A DNA stretch of 64,000 nucleotides from Parietichytrium sp. I65-24A (GCA_012862575.1 BLSF01000016.1:248001-312000); one strand, 5' to 3'. Numbered from the stretch's first letter, positions 1 to 10,537 are shown. Translations and numbers: made by a program. The notes: generated from the letters alone by a model not told the origin.

Positions 1-114
1 AGCTTCAGCTCAGGCGGAGACGACGTTTTGTCGTTCTTCGTATCATCGCAGAAATCTGGTGCAAAGGGAACCCTCCTCGAAGTCGGCGAAGGCGAGGGCG
101 ACAGCACTTATTGA
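1..114 (+). CDS. 3' end of a tandem copy of the small secreted protein gene (partial at window edge)
   Basis: The first 114 bases read, in frame 1, as the last 37 codons and stop of a protein identical in sequence to the end of the gene at 1439-2032. Only two bases differ over this length, at 60 (GGT for GGC) and 108 (ACT for ACG), and both are synonymous. Similarity stops about seven bases after the stop codon, so the coding ends match but the 3' flanks do not. The copy runs out of the window on the left, so its start and signal peptide cannot be seen. Function unknown. Confidence 0.85.
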   Translation, partial: SFSSGGDDVLSFFVSSQKSGAKGTLLEVGEGEGDSTY

Positions 115-1438
115 GCAAAACATTGTGTATATCTCTTTATTTCGCGTGGCCTTATTTCGATTTTATCTTAAAAACAAAGCAATGAATACTTCAGCAAGTT
201 AGCAAAACGAAGATTTTGTTTCATTTTTGGAAAGTCGTGCTCCTTGCTGCACGGAATATCTCCAGCGTGACCGATTCAAAGATGCAAAAGACTTTGGCCA
301 TAGGAGTTGGATGCAATAAAGATTATCACCAAAAAACAAAAGAAAAAATAGAAGGGATTTTTCTAACAAAGTTGTATCATGTCTTTCACGTGTGAAAAAG
401 TATTCGTGCGGAGAATAGAACGAGTGGAACATTCATCTCAAGAACGTAGTTCGGCTCCAGCAAAAATATTAATGCAAATTGTGCTTTATAAGCTTGTTTA
501 ACTGATGCAGACCCAACCAGATGCCTTGCAAAGCGTCTTGAGGTACGCTTTGGGCAGTCCCGGCTGTATTTGTTGGCTCTCAGAGAGCAAGCAAAGGCTA
601 TCTTCGAAGACGGTCTCAGCGAATTGTGGTTGCAAACTGATTGTCGAAAGTGTGCGTCAATTCGATGGGAAGTTGGATGTCGTCAGCCCTCTCTTCTCTC
701 GGTGTCCAAATATCCCTGCTGACCCATATCCCTGGACAATCAATCCTCTTCGATTCCTCTTGGTCCTCCAGTGAGAACAGTTCCAACAATGGAAACATTG
801 AGTGTGCGATGGCGTTCCATCACACAAACGGGTCCCAGTGACTACTTACGCTCGTGAATAGCAGCGAGGAGCAGTAGCACTACAACTACGACTCAGATTT
901 TGCAAATTTGAGAATCGCTGAACCTCACTTCCGACCAATCCCACAGCTGAGAGTCTGATGGTGTGACACCAGCGTAAATGAGAAAGTACCGGTGACCAGA
1001 CAAGCTGCCTGGCACTCGATGATTGCTATTTCGTGCTCCAATCTTCTCATCTTCATTCACATGTGAGCTGGAAAAACTTTCATCCAAAGTGTCAATTTCG
1101 ACGATTCAGCGAGCTTCGTGAAGGTGTGCACTCGGATTTCGTGAGAACGATATTCAAGAGATTCTGGTGGGAAAGGAAAGATGAACTGACGCTTTGTTCG
1201 GTCTGAACACCAGAGGAGCGAAGGAAGTGCACAAGGAGAGCACGTATCACTGCAAGTTGCAGATTCTCACAGCGGTTTTCGAGGTCATGGAGACGATGAG
1301 GTCGAAGGCTCGACATCTTTTCAGAATGCAGCAGACCCCAAACACAGACTTAAAACATCGAACCTCAAACAAACAACAAGAACCAAACAAAAGCTCAACA
1401 CCTCAGCAAAAGCCCAACACCACAGCAAAATTTCAATT
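115..1438. other. Intergenic region between the two secreted-protein copies
   Basis: About 1.3 kb without a convincing gene. Short open frames exist on both strands but none has a signal peptide, domain or homology to the flanking genes. The last part, before 1439, is A/C-rich and is the likely 5' leader of the next gene. Confidence 0.5.
1388..1425 (+). repeat. Two-copy 19-bp tandem repeat in the 5' leader
   Basis: CAAAAGCTCAACACCTCAG is followed directly by a second copy with two changes and then by a partial third copy. It lies 13 bases before the ATG at 1439, in the A/C-rich leader. No function can be assigned. Confidence 0.6.
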
Positions 1439-2032
1439 ATGAAGTCCATCTCAGCCGTTCTCGCTATCCTCGCTGTCGGAGCAGTTCGCGCGGCGCCGGG
1501 AGGCGATGTCCCTGTGCCATCTATCAAGCCTGGCGACTTGGCGATTGCGGACAACCTGCGCGGGTCCAGAGTGCTCGACGACAGCAGCGACACATGGTGC
1601 ACGTCAGGAACCACCATGACTGTGGATGACATGACCGTGACCACCTCCAGCTCGAGCTATTACAAGAACTACGCCACTACTTGCTACACTTTCAACAGTG
1701 GAACGCACTACATGAAGTTCCAGCTCGATGACGACTCGGAGAACTACATGACCATCCTCGGAATCAAAGACCCAGAGGGAAGCAAATACTCGTGGGACGC
1801 TGCGTTCTACGGCGGCTGCACTGGTCCTTACAAGTTGGTCGTGGATGCCGATAGCGGTGACATTTCTCTCTACCTGCTCCGCCAAACGTATTCGTACAAG
1901 GCTGGAAGCACAACATTCAGCTTCAGCTCAGGCGGAGACGACGTTTTGTCGTTCTTCGTATCATCGCAGAAATCTGGCGCAAAGGGAACCCTCCTCGAAG
2001 TCGGCGAAGGCGAGGGCGACAGCACGTATTGA
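1439..2032 (+). CDS. Small secreted protein of unknown function
   Basis: Intact 197-residue frame. It starts with a typical signal peptide, MKSISAVLAILAVGAVRAA, with probable cleavage after the Ala-Arg-Ala-Ala stretch near residue 19. The mature part is acidic and rich in Ser, Thr, Gly and Tyr. It has four cysteines, including WCTSG, TTCYTF and GGCTG, so one or two disulfides are possible. The alternation of short hydrophobic and polar runs suggests a beta-rich secreted domain, somewhat like bacterial pre-peptidase C-terminal domains, but this is only an impression. There is no membrane anchor or catalytic motif that I can recognise. A near-identical 3' end at 1-114 shows the gene is tandemly duplicated in the same orientation. 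The ATG is the first in frame and is directly followed by the signal sequence. Confidence 0.8.
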   Translation: MKSISAVLAILAVGAVRAAPGGDVPVPSIKPGDLAIADNLRGSRVLDDSSDTWCTSGTTMTVDDMTVTTSSSSYYKNYATTCYTFNSGTHYMKFQLDDDSENYMTILGIKDPEGSKYSWDAAFYGGCTGPYKLVVDADSGDISLYLLRQTYSYKAGSTTFSFSSGGDDVLSFFVSSQKSGAKGTLLEVGEGEGDSTY

Positions 2033-2408
2033 GCAAAATCCTATACCCCAAGTTACATTTTGACAACTCTTATGGAACCGAGTTACAAAAAAAAAGGAAA
2101 ATACTGCAATATTTAAAATGCTAAACACTTACTGTTAGGTTTGAATTACCAATATTCTCTTTTTATGGATGTCGTGTGTGTGAAGAGCAGCAATACACCT
2201 CCAGAGCATTCGATAGAAATGAACTGTAAGTGTTAACTTACGGCTTAATTCTGAAGTATCAAAAGCTCCAACGGCCTCAAGGAATTTACGCGCCACGAAG
2301 AATCTCCATCCAATGTTTAATCTTCTTCGAAACTTAAAAAAGACAGGTCAGGTCGCATCAAGTATTCAGTCAAATAATCAATAAGTCAACAACCAACACC
2401 GAGAAGAC
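2033..2408. other. Convergent 3' intergenic spacer
   Basis: About 375 bases of A/T-rich DNA between the stop of the secreted-protein gene and the stop of the minus-strand helicase. It should hold both 3' ends. I see no gene in it. Confidence 0.5.
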
Positions 2409-5400
2409 CTAGAGTCCACGGCGCTTTTTCTTGTTTCCTTTGATGTTCCCAAAGCTGACTTTATTCATTGCTGGCCTTTCGCGCTTTGCAGCGTTGGAAG
2501 CTTCTCTTTGAGCAGCTAAAGCACGTTCGTTATCACGGTCAAGCTCAGCTTGCAGCGCCATTTCGTGGTTGACCCGCGACTCAATAGCACCTTTGATGCT
2601 GAAGAACATCGGCCCAAGTTCTGCGAGCCATTCCGCCTCGATTGCGGTGACAGTCCGCATGTACTCTTTACTTGTGAGAACCAGCTCGTGATACACCACG
2701 TAATCTGGCGTGTCGCCGCTTCCACAAATCGCGGATGAGGGGTGCAGATTTGCTGGAGTCCCATTGAGAAGATTTACGTATTGAGTGATGTTCTTGAGGC
2801 GGGCTGCATGTACGAAATAAGCTGAGCAGATCGCCTTGCGCACAAGATCCCAGCTTCCAGATCGGGTCAAAACACTGGACGCACTGCTTACGGGGCCAAC
2901 AGATGAAGCGGCCCTGCTGGTTGAGTACCCGTCGTCATGGCGCCCAGCTGACTGGACGATGTACTCCAGCTGCTCCCTGACATCCTTGGCGCGCACAAGA
3001 GCTTTGACGTGTATAAAGTGCTTTGCGCACCAGGCGGCGGAGAATTTGTGTTTCTTAACAAGATTGTACACGTTGAGAAGGGTGAGGTGATCAGACTCTG
3101 GCACGAAAAATCTTTCACGAGCCAAATCGCTCTCCTCAGCACGCTCCGCGGGACGGTAAAACACGTCGGGCACGCTCAGCATGCTGACTACGGTCAACAT
3201 GTCGCTCGTGCAGCCAAACTCCTCGGCCGCCAAGAGCATCTTGGCCAGGGGGGGGTCTAGCGGGTACTTGGACATTTTGTTACCCAGCGGAGTGAGGTCA
3301 CCACTGCCGTCGAGGGCGCCAAGAACCCAGAGTTGGTACATGGAGTTGATAATGTTGTCGCGAGGGGGCGGGTCCATAAAATCAAAAGACAATAAATCAC
3401 GAACGCCGAGGGATTTGAGAAGCAGGACCACATTGCCGAGGTGAGTCCGTTGTATCTCCGGAACTTGCGCAGCAAGTAACTCACTGACATACTGATTTTC
3501 GGTATACATGCGCCAACAAAAGCCTTCGCTGGTGCGTCCAGCGCGACCAGAGCGCTGGTTTGCGTTTGCCTGGCTCACAGGGGTAACTCTGAGGGCGTCC
3601 ATTCCAACGCGAGGGTTGTATACTTTCAGCTTGCAAAAGCCAGAATCGATGACGTACTTTATTCCGTCCACGGTAAGGGAGGTCTCTGCGATGTTTGTGG
3701 AAACGATGCACTTTCGCTGGCCGGGCTTCGCCTTTTCAAAAATGCGCGATTGGAGCTCGCTGGGGAGCTGAGAGAACATGGGAAGGAGGAGCAGGTCGGG
3801 AATGTTGTCGCCGAGCGCCTCAACCTTCTCGGCGATAAGCTGGCATGTGGCGGTGATGTCCTCCTGCCCTGTCATGAAAATTAAAATATCTCCTGGCGGG
3901 TGGGAAAGGTGGATCTCGAGCGCTTTGCGGGCAGCGGCGTCGACGTAGTCCATGACGGGAGACTTGGCGAAAAAAGTGTCCACGTTGAAGGTCCTGCCAG
4001 GAATGTGGAAAGTGGCGACGCCGCCGAAGAATTTTGAGAACTTTTCCGCGTCCATTGTAGCGCTGGTGACGATAAGCTTAAAGTCCAGGCGACGTGCGAC
4101 GACACCTTTGAGGATGCCGAAGAGAACGTCGGTAAACAGCGAGCGCTCGTGCGCTTCATCCATGACCACGCACGAGTACTTGTCCAGGTCTTTGCTGCTG
4201 AGCGTCTCGCGCATGAGCACTCCGTCGGTCATATACTTGATCTCCGTGTTTTCCGACGTGCAGTCCTCGAATCGGATGGTGTAGCCCACATCCGTGCCCA
4301 GTTCGCAGCCCACTTCCTCAGCAACGCGTTTGGCCACGCTCATGGCCGCCACCCTCCTGGGCTGCGTGCACGCGACCATCAATGTCCCGCCGCCCGCAGA
4401 GCGCGTGTACCCGTCTTCGCGCAGGTATTGCGTGAGTTGAGTGGTCTTGCCACTTCCTGTCTCGCCGACAATCACCACCACCTGGTTGCTGCGGACCACA
4501 GCCAGTAGCTCGTCTCGCACCTGGTACACCGGTAGGCTCTTCCGCACCGCCTCAATCTGCGCCCTTCCGTCGGGCCCGTTCGCGCCGTTTCTGCCACCGG
4601 ACTGCGCGTCCTGATCCTGGTCCTCGAGTACCTTGCGCACGTCCGCCTCCAGCTTGGCCTCCTGCGCTTGGCCGAACTCGGCTTCGTCCGCGTCGCCACT
4701 CACGCCCATGGCCTTGCCGATCCTGCTGCCGCCCAGCTCCCAGAACTTGTGCGTCATCTTCGTGCGCAGCGTCATCTGCCGCACGCGCGCCACGCTCGCG
4801 CAGCCCTTGCGCGCAACCTCCGCCATGCCACCTTCCTCCTCGTTCTTGTTCATGTTCATGTTCTTGTCCTGCTCCAGCCCCTCCATCGACAGCACCCTGT
4901 CCTGCGCGCGGACGAACGCCGGCCGCGGCGCGTGCACCACCACCACGCTCGCGCTTTCGTCCGCGTACCCCGCGTACCCCGCGTTGTCCTCGCCGCGTCC
5001 CGCGTTCCCCGTGTTCCTCGCGTTCCCCGCGTTCCCCGAGTGGCGGGCCAGCTGGGAAAGTTCCCAGGCGTCGTGCTCGCCCTCGCGCTGGGCGCGTACG
5101 AGCCGCGTTCCCAGTGGCACGCGACGCGCGCCGTCCTTCGGTTGGTCACGTGCTCGCGCGTCCCAGCCCAGCATGCCGTCCGCGGGCTCGTCCTCGCCAT
5201 ACAACGCGCGGCGCAGAGCCGCGCTTTCCCCTGGGTCCCGGTCCCGGTCCCTGTTTCGGTTCTGGTTCTTGTTCTGGCTCCGGTTCTGGTTGCGATTGTC
5301 GGGAGCGAGGGCGGCGAGGGCGGCGGCGCGCGCTTGGAGGAGGGAGAGAAGGTCCCGCGCAAGGGCCGGGCGGGCGGAGAACCCGCTGGAGAACCGGGCG

Positions 5401-5570
5401 GCCTGCGCGGCGAAGGCCGGTGGGTCCTCCGCGAGCCCGGCACCTACGCGCACGAGCTGCCGCGCCAGCGCGCGGTTCCCCGCAACGGCGCCGGAACGTT
5501 CCAGCGCCAGCGCCGCAGCGTCCACCAGCTCGTCATCGTCCTCCAGCTGATCGACCAGGTCGCCGTCCAT
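2409..5570 (-). CDS. DEAH-box pre-mRNA splicing ATP-dependent RNA helicase, DHX16/Prp2-like
   Basis: Single-exon frame of 1053 residues, close to the length of human DHX16. Helicase motifs are complete and in order: [10 protein letters not shown] (motif I, about residue 367), DEAH (motif II, about 470), SATMD (III, about 503), and QRSGRAGR (VI, about 675). Winged-helix, ratchet and OB-fold regions follow, and the protein ends in a basic Lys/Arg tail. Prp2/DHX16 acts on the spliceosome, driving the step that activates the first transesterification. Prp2, Prp16, Prp22 and Prp43 share the core; length and the N-terminal acidic start favour Prp2/DHX16, but a relative is possible. The first 330 residues are low complexity and GC-rich in DNA, with Asn-Arg-Gln and Asn-Ala-Gly runs that look lineage-specific. 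The ATG at 5570 is 14 bases from a heptamer repeat array. Confidence 0.9.
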   Translation of the reverse strand: MDGDLVDQLEDDDELVDAAALALERSGAVAGNRALARQLVRVGAGLAEDPPAFAAQAARFSSGFSARPALARDLLSLLQARAAALAALAPDNRNQNRSQNKNQNRNRDRDRDPGESAALRRALYGEDEPADGMLGWDARARDQPKDGARRVPLGTRLVRAQREGEHDAWELSQLARHSGNAGNARNTGNAGRGEDNAGYAGYADESASVVVVHAPRPAFVRAQDRVLSMEGLEQDKNMNMNKNEEEGGMAEVARKGCASVARVRQMTLRTKMTHKFWELGGSRIGKAMGVSGDADEAEFGQAQEAKLEADVRKVLEDQDQDAQSGGRNGANGPDGRAQIEAVRKSLPVYQVRDELLAVVRSNQVVVIVGETGSGKTTQLTQYLREDGYTRSAGGGTLMVACTQPRRVAAMSVAKRVAEEVGCELGTDVGYTIRFEDCTSENTEIKYMTDGVLMRETLSSKDLDKYSCVVMDEAHERSLFTDVLFGILKGVVARRLDFKLIVTSATMDAEKFSKFFGGVATFHIPGRTFNVDTFFAKSPVMDYVDAAARKALEIHLSHPPGDILIFMTGQEDITATCQLIAEKVEALGDNIPDLLLLPMFSQLPSELQSRIFEKAKPGQRKCIVSTNIAETSLTVDGIKYVIDSGFCKLKVYNPRVGMDALRVTPVSQANANQRSGRAGRTSEGFCWRMYTENQYVSELLAAQVPEIQRTHLGNVVLLLKSLGVRDLLSFDFMDPPPRDNIINSMYQLWVLGALDGSGDLTPLGNKMSKYPLDPPLAKMLLAAEEFGCTSDMLTVVSMLSVPDVFYRPAERAEESDLARERFFVPESDHLTLLNVYNLVKKHKFSAAWCAKHFIHVKALVRAKDVREQLEYIVQSAGRHDDGYSTSRAASSVGPVSSASSVLTRSGSWDLVRKAICSAYFVHAARLKNITQYVNLLNGTPANLHPSSAICGSGDTPDYVVYHELVLTSKEYMRTVTAIEAEWLAELGPMFFSIKGAIESRVNHEMALQAELDRDNERALAAQREASNAAKRERPAMNKVSFGNIKGNKKKRRGL

Positions 5571-5583
5571 CGCACCACCACCG

Positions 5584-5652
5584 CAGTCCTCAGTCCTCAG
5601 TCCTCAGTCCTCAGTCCTCAGTCCTCAGTCCTCAGTCCTCAGTCCTCAGTCC
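5584..5652. repeat. Heptanucleotide tandem repeat (CAGTCCT)n, about 10 copies
   Basis: Perfect 7-bp units run for 69 bases immediately upstream of the helicase start codon, probably inside its 5' untranslated leader, where they read (AGGACTG)n in the sense direction. No interruption is seen, so the array is likely to vary in length between strains. Confidence 0.95.
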
Positions 5653-6503
5653 GGTGAGAGAGTACGCGCGCAGGCCACCACCGTGTACTCGCCCGGAGCC
5701 CCGCGAAGTCGCTACGCGTTACGCTATTAGCGCAGTAGTCGCGCTCGACGTTTTCAGGCGTTTAGGCGGTTTCGCTCCTGGGTGATCCTGTGTGAGTGGG
5801 TCCGAGTTTCCTCCACAGTCCTGTCTAACCAATCTCCAGCCAATTTAGGTAATTTAGGTAATCCAGGAGTGGGAGAGAACGTCGCGGCTTGCGTAACGAG
5901 AACGCTCTGGTGACGTGACGTAGGGACCCTGCTTTTGTTTGGTGTCATAAGTGTCATTGTTTCCATACGTTTCCATGTTTCCATTGGTTTCGCAGCTAAC
6001 TTATTTCACTTTATTTCGCAGATTTCGCAGGCGAAAAAAAGCGTGAGAGGATGTGAGAAGATGAACGATGGACAGAAAGAATCACCGTTTAAATGGACGC
6101 AGTGGAAGCGAGCTTTTGAGCAAAAGCATGAAAGCATGAAGCATGAAAGCATGAGGCATGAAGCGTGTACTCATACTCATACTCTAGCTAGCAGTATCAG
6201 GAAAGCTGCCCACGTCACCAGGTCGTCGGCGTGGTGGCTCTGACTCTTGTGCCGGATCTCATTTTCACTAGCTAGTATAGCTAGTAGCGCTGACTTGTTC
6301 GCCGCTGTGTCTGCCAGCCTGAGTGTGGGGACACCACAACGGCGGTGGTACATGTACGTACACGTACGTACACTCACAGTCAGTACCGCAGTGCTCAGTG
6401 TTACTCAGTTCGAGGACACGTACGGTCCGAGTCGCTCTGGTTTCGCGACCCGCACGCCCCAAGTCCGGAGTCTGGAGTCCGACCCGTGTTTGTCGGCTAG
6501 AAT
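5653..6503. promoter_or_regulatory. Divergent promoter region between helicase and KCC cotransporter
   Basis: Head-to-head genes share this roughly 1-kb spacer, which must carry both promoters. It contains short near-repeats of GCATGAAA (about 6127-6172) and a run of overlapping GTAC palindromes at 6347-6372. Both are possible protein-binding clusters, but no known site is recognised. Confidence 0.45.
6347..6372. repeat. Cluster of overlapping GTAC palindromes
   Basis: The run contains five GTAC tetramers, arranged as GTACATGTAC, GTACGTAC and CACGTACGTAC blocks that overlap. It lies about 280 bases before the cotransporter ATG. A similar block occurs near 29665. Confidence 0.6.
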
Positions 6504-6555
6504 TAAGTGAAGCCACGAAGTGCAGCGTAAACAAACCCTATCGGAAGGTGGGGTG
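6504..6555 (-). mobile_element. Micro-element copy A (52 bp), near the cotransporter start
   Basis: One of five related 42-53 bp copies. Strand is given relative to the end reading CACCCCACC. This copy carries the shared core GCGTAAACAAACCCTATCGG and ends in GGTGGGGTG. The flanks GGCTAGAAT (6495-6503) and GGCTTGAAC (6556-6564) match at 7 of 9 positions, as an ageing 9-bp target duplication would. It lies 94 bases upstream of the cotransporter ATG, so it is probably in the promoter or 5' leader. Confidence 0.75.
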
Positions 6556-6648
6556 GGCTTGAACAAAGACATCGTCGCGGGCTCGCTGGTGGAGCGCCAG
6601 CAGGATTGGCGCGGTTTGGGGTAAGCAACGTGGGTGATAGTGGCGACC

Positions 6649-9600
6649 ATGGACGGCGCTGGCAGCTTTAGGCTGGAAGGGTCGCGGCCCACGGACAGAA
6701 TTGAGGACTATGGAGAAGGCGTGTCTGCCGGTAAGGCAATGTCGCGCCTGCGACGAGGGATTCGAGGAGTTGGAAGACGGCCGCAGACAGCCGGCGTGGA
6801 CAACGACAGTAGCGGGAAATTAGGGACCATTGATGGGGTGTACTTTCGCGTGTTGACAAATCTGTTCGGCGTGATTATGTTCCTGCGGCTGGGCTGGATG
6901 GTCGGGTATGCTGGCATTGTGGTTTCCATAATGATTATCTGCCTTTGCTCCTCTCTGACGTTCATCACGGCCTTGTCGCTGTCCGCGATTTGCACCAACG
7001 GCAAAGTGGCTGCCGGTGGGGCGTACTATTTAATCAGTAGAGCCCTTGGCCCCGAGTTTGGTGCAAGTATCGGCATTCTATTTTACATCGCAACCACAGT
7101 GAGCGTCTCGCTGTACTTGCTTGGGTTTGCGGAAACTGTTGTAAACATCATTGACGGCCCCGTTTTTAGCAGTACCTGGGACATGCCACTTATTGCCATC
7201 TTTGGACTAATATTCTGCCAGATGGTATGTCTGATCGGGGTGAAATGGGTTGTTAAAATCGAAAAGGTGATGCTTCTTGTGTTAATAGTCACCATCGCAT
7301 TCTTTGCCATCGGCGTCCTCATGGGGCCCAAGTCTTCGGACCCTTGGTTCGGCGAAGTCAATGTCCAGAGCGGAATGAACGTATGGCCTGACTTTTCAGC
7401 TCGGGCGGAGCCTGAGTTTCCGAGCAGCGATGCTGCCTCGTTCATGTACGAGCGAGGGATCGTGTCCGACCCTGGCTTTACTAGCGCATCGCAGTGTAAG
7501 TCGTCCTCGCGCCAGGTCCTCGAGAACGAATACTTTCAGGTCAATATTGGCATTACCCTTGCAGTGTTCTTTCCTGCGGTCACAGGCATTTTGGCCGGGG
7601 CGAACATTAGCGGGGACTTGAAAGATCCCAGCTCATCGATCCCCGTCGGCACGCTCTTCGCGATCGTTACCGGGGCGGCAACTTACTCGTTTCTAGCCAT
7701 CCTCTTCGGAACTGGCTTTTACAGGTCGACAATTGTGAGTGCAACCTTTGCCTCCAACCAAACAGATGCCCTCCCGCTGTTCGACTGCACGTACGGTGGT
7801 TTGTTCCATGATTCCGCACTAGTGGCTAAATCGGCACTGAATGCCCCCTTCGTATATTTTGGCATCTATGCTGCATCTATTTCGTCCGGCTTGGCTGGTC
7901 TGTTGGGCGCTCCGCGAGTTCTACAGGCCTTGGCACGCGATCGGCTTTTTACAATTTTGGACCCTCTCGCTGCTGGCTATGGCTCTAGCGATGAGCCGCT
8001 GCCAGCTTATGCGGTGACCTTTTTCCTTTCGGCTCTTTTCATTCTGGCTGGAGACATCAATACCATCGCACCTTTGATCACCACGTTCTTTTTGTCCTCG
8101 TACGCCATGGTAAATTACGCTTGTTTCTCTGCAGAGGAGTCAAAGAGCCCTGGTTGGAGGCCGACTTTTCGGTATTTTAGCAAGTGGCTGGCCTTCCTCG
8201 GCGCCATGGGTTGCGTGTCTGTAATGCTTTTCCTGTCAGCAATCTTTGGGTTCATCACATTTACCATTGGCCTCGCCCTCTACAAGTATGTTGAAGTGTA
8301 TACAAGGGAGGGCGGCTATGTAAGTAACTGGGGGCCTCACAAGGAGGCCTCGCAATATTATACTGCACTGAGCGCAGCCCTGCTCCTAGAGGAGCAGGCG
8401 ACACCTGTTGCGCGGCCGCATCGTGCGAGTAGCGCAGAGCGGGTGCATAATACGGCAACGAGGGCCCCCGTGCGATCGCAAAGTGTCGAGTCCGACCATC
8501 CCAACGGCGCCGCGGCAACGCACGTGGAGATTGAGCTGTCAGAAACGAGCGGAACTCACCGAGTTGCGCCCGGACAAATGCATGACGAAGAAGACATGGA
8601 CTATGATGCCGAGAACAGCAATGTTTTTGACCGCGAGCAATTTTCTGGGCACGAGCCTCTCTTTGACACCACCCATGTCAAGAACTATCGCCCACAGTGT
8701 TTGGTTCTATCTGGCCCCCCTCGGCGGCGCCCTGCTCTCGCCTTGCTCGTGGCTGGCTTGAGAAAGGGCAGGGGTGTAACAGTGTTTGGCGACGTTCTGG
8801 TAGGTGAACTGTCCGACCCGGACCTGCTGCGAACCAGGAACGTGCGAGCCTCCGTGTCGTACGTCGCAAAGTACGGAATCAAAGCGTTCAGTGACGTGGT
8901 CATCGCGCCTTCTTTCCGTACTGGGTGCAGATCGTTAATGCAGCTCTGCGGGCTCGGGCGTAAGATGCGGGTCAACACTGTTGTGCTCGGGTTTCTAGAC
9001 GACTGGCAGGTACCCATGAGTCAGCGCATCAATCGAGACGCTCTGCACGTGGATCCGTCCACAGTGGACCAGGATGCAGCTCGAGGCGACGATTATTTCT
9101 CTCCCCCGCCTGGTGTTGCAGACTACGTGGGTGTTATTGGGGACGCCTTTGATCTGGGCCTCGGAGTTGTCATTCTGAGAGGGGAGCTAGACCTCTTGCG
9201 TAGTGAATACCTGACGCAGACGATCCAAACCGAAATGGAGAGAGTATTGAACCTCGGTTTGGCAAGAAAGCGAAGACCAGGCAACGAGCAGAACGGCGTC
9301 TACCGAAATCCAAATGAGATGTCTGATGAGTTTAGCCCTCGCCGAATCCATACGATCACCACCCACGAGTCAGCAGAGTTTGACAATGCCCCGCCAAGCA
9401 CAGCCCCGGCACAGACAAGCCTCGACCGCGAGGAGGATGCTTCAGATCGCAAAAGCGAAAAGAGAATCGACGTGTGGTGGCTCGTCGATGACGGCGGCTT
9501 AACGATTATGATTCCGCACATTTTGCGACAGGCCAAGTCTCCTCCATGGATTGGATGTAGTTTGCGTGTGATGGCGATCGGCGCAACGACGGAGGAGGCG

Positions 9601-10089
9601 AAAAAGGAGGAGGCAGATATGATCAAGCTTTTGGAAAAATTACGAATTGAGGCGAAGGTTAGCGTTGTCTCGCTTGAAATGTTCGAGAAGCCTTCTTCCC
9701 CGAAAGGCAGCGGAGCGGCTATCGACGCCCTCTCGCCCTCCAGAGACGATTTCCAAAATGTCGCGCTAGATGACGCTGTAGGCCACGATCGTCCGGATGG
9801 CTCCCTGGCGTCCAGTAGAAACGGTCTCCAGCGTCAGTTATTTCGAGCATATTCCACCATGGACGAAACCCAGAACACTGCCCGGCGGGACACCTATGAA
9901 AAGGTCGGTTCTCTTATCGCACGATTCTCCTCGGATGCTCTTCTTGTCGTCGTTTCCTTGCCAGTGCCGCCCATGTCGCTTGACGCCGAAGAGTACATGG
10001 AGTGGCTCGATTTGCTTTCCCGGAGTTCGCAGCCGCCGGTTCTCATGGTTCGAGGAAGCCAGCGCGACGTGGTGACCATGTTTAGTTGA
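6649..10089 (+). CDS. Cation-chloride cotransporter, KCC-type (SLC12 family)
   Basis: Intact frame of 1146 residues. I chose the ATG at 6649 because it sits in a strong ACCATGG context; the open frame extends a few codons upstream without another ATG. The first helix region, GVYFRVLTNLFGVIMFLRLG, and the later GILAGANISGDLKDPSSSIP are SLC12 signatures. Helices 1-12 occupy roughly residues 65-550. The long outside loop lies between helices 5 and 6 (about 80 residues), as in KCC proteins rather than NKCC. The cytoplasmic C-terminal domain ends in LMVRGSQRDVVTMFS, matching the usual SLC12 KCC and plant CCC ending. The protein should couple K+ (and perhaps Na+) to Cl- movement for volume and ion control at the plasma membrane or an endomembrane. 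Ion choice cannot be read from sequence alone. Confidence 0.92.
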   Translation: MDGAGSFRLEGSRPTDRIEDYGEGVSAGKAMSRLRRGIRGVGRRPQTAGVDNDSSGKLGTIDGVYFRVLTNLFGVIMFLRLGWMVGYAGIVVSIMIICLCSSLTFITALSLSAICTNGKVAAGGAYYLISRALGPEFGASIGILFYIATTVSVSLYLLGFAETVVNIIDGPVFSSTWDMPLIAIFGLIFCQMVCLIGVKWVVKIEKVMLLVLIVTIAFFAIGVLMGPKSSDPWFGEVNVQSGMNVWPDFSARAEPEFPSSDAASFMYERGIVSDPGFTSASQCKSSSRQVLENEYFQVNIGITLAVFFPAVTGILAGANISGDLKDPSSSIPVGTLFAIVTGAATYSFLAILFGTGFYRSTIVSATFASNQTDALPLFDCTYGGLFHDSALVAKSALNAPFVYFGIYAASISSGLAGLLGAPRVLQALARDRLFTILDPLAAGYGSSDEPLPAYAVTFFLSALFILAGDINTIAPLITTFFLSSYAMVNYACFSAEESKSPGWRPTFRYFSKWLAFLGAMGCVSVMLFLSAIFGFITFTIGLALYKYVEVYTREGGYVSNWGPHKEASQYYTALSAALLLEEQATPVARPHRASSAERVHNTATRAPVRSQSVESDHPNGAAATHVEIELSETSGTHRVAPGQMHDEEDMDYDAENSNVFDREQFSGHEPLFDTTHVKNYRPQCLVLSGPPRRRPALALLVAGLRKGRGVTVFGDVLVGELSDPDLLRTRNVRASVSYVAKYGIKAFSDVVIAPSFRTGCRSLMQLCGLGRKMRVNTVVLGFLDDWQVPMSQRINRDALHVDPSTVDQDAARGDDYFSPPPGVADYVGVIGDAFDLGLGVVILRGELDLLRSEYLTQTIQTEMERVLNLGLARKRRPGNEQNGVYRNPNEMSDEFSPRRIHTITTHESAEFDNAPPSTAPAQTSLDREEDASDRKSEKRIDVWWLVDDGGLTIMIPHILRQAKSPPWIGCSLRVMAIGATTEEAKKEEADMIKLLEKLRIEAKVSVVSLEMFEKPSSPKGSGAAIDALSPSRDDFQNVALDDAVGHDRPDGSLASSRNGLQRQLFRAYSTMDETQNTARRDTYEKVGSLIARFSSDALLVVVSLPVPPMSLDAEEYMEWLDLLSRSSQPPVLMVRGSQRDVVTMFS

Positions 10090-10101
10090 TTAAATTAATT
10101 A

Positions 10102-10537
10102 TTCAAGGCCGTTTCCGACTTTCAAGAATACTGTTTCCATTATTTCTCACATTTCTCAAAGTCAATTCGCTGGCAAGAAGAAGATGAAGATGAAGGTGGT
10201 GATGAAAATGTTGAAGAGAAACAACAAAAACAAAATGACGAGGATGATGAAGATGGAGACAAACTTAATGCTGAAGAAGAAGAAGAACACCCCACCTTCC
10301 GATAGAGTTTGTTTACGCTGCACTTCGTGGCTTCACTTGGAAGAAGAAGAAGGAGCGGTATGCCGAGAACCCTTCGAAGAGCTGAAGACCCCAACTCGCT
10401 CGGCTAATTTCTCATGTCACCCTACCTCTTGGAAGCTTCATTCTCAGCTTCGCGAACAATTTAGGCCTACAGCCACGTGCCATTCTTCAAATCGAGCACT
10501 TGAACACCGGCGCAATTCCATCTTTCGTCGTGTATAA
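10102..10537 (+). pseudogene. Acidic reading frame interrupted by micro-element copy B
   Basis: From about 10102 one frame reads as a Glu/Asp-rich protein segment (for example QEEDEDEGGDENVEEK) up to a Glu run at 10287. There copy B of the micro-element begins, and the frame meets a stop at 10303 inside it. Beyond the element, from 10340, a second frame resumes with another Glu run and stays open to a stop at 10535-10537. Element plus 9-bp duplication is 61 bp, which gives precisely the one-base frame change seen. No ATG is present in the left part, so this may be a 3' exon or a gene remnant, and the acidic run could also be chance low complexity. Function unknown. Confidence 0.4.
10288..10339 (+). 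mobile_element. Micro-element copy B (52 bp) inside an acidic frame
   Basis: It begins CACCCCACC, ends TTCACTTG, and differs from copy A at only a few positions over 52 bases. It is flanked by GAAGAAGAA on both sides (10279-10287 and 10340-10348). That fits a 9-bp target duplication, although the flank is itself a GAA repeat, so the exact junction is ambiguous. Confidence 0.8.

Noticed and set aside
4633-5657. Two long plus-strand open frames (305 and 329 codons) opposite the helicase N-terminal part
   Set aside because: They are antisense to GC-rich, low-complexity coding DNA and have repetitive Arg/Val/Ala composition without a domain.
6634-6648. Upstream GTG-initiated extension of the cotransporter
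   Set aside because: Eukaryotic initiation is expected at the ATG at 6649, which has an ACCATGG context.
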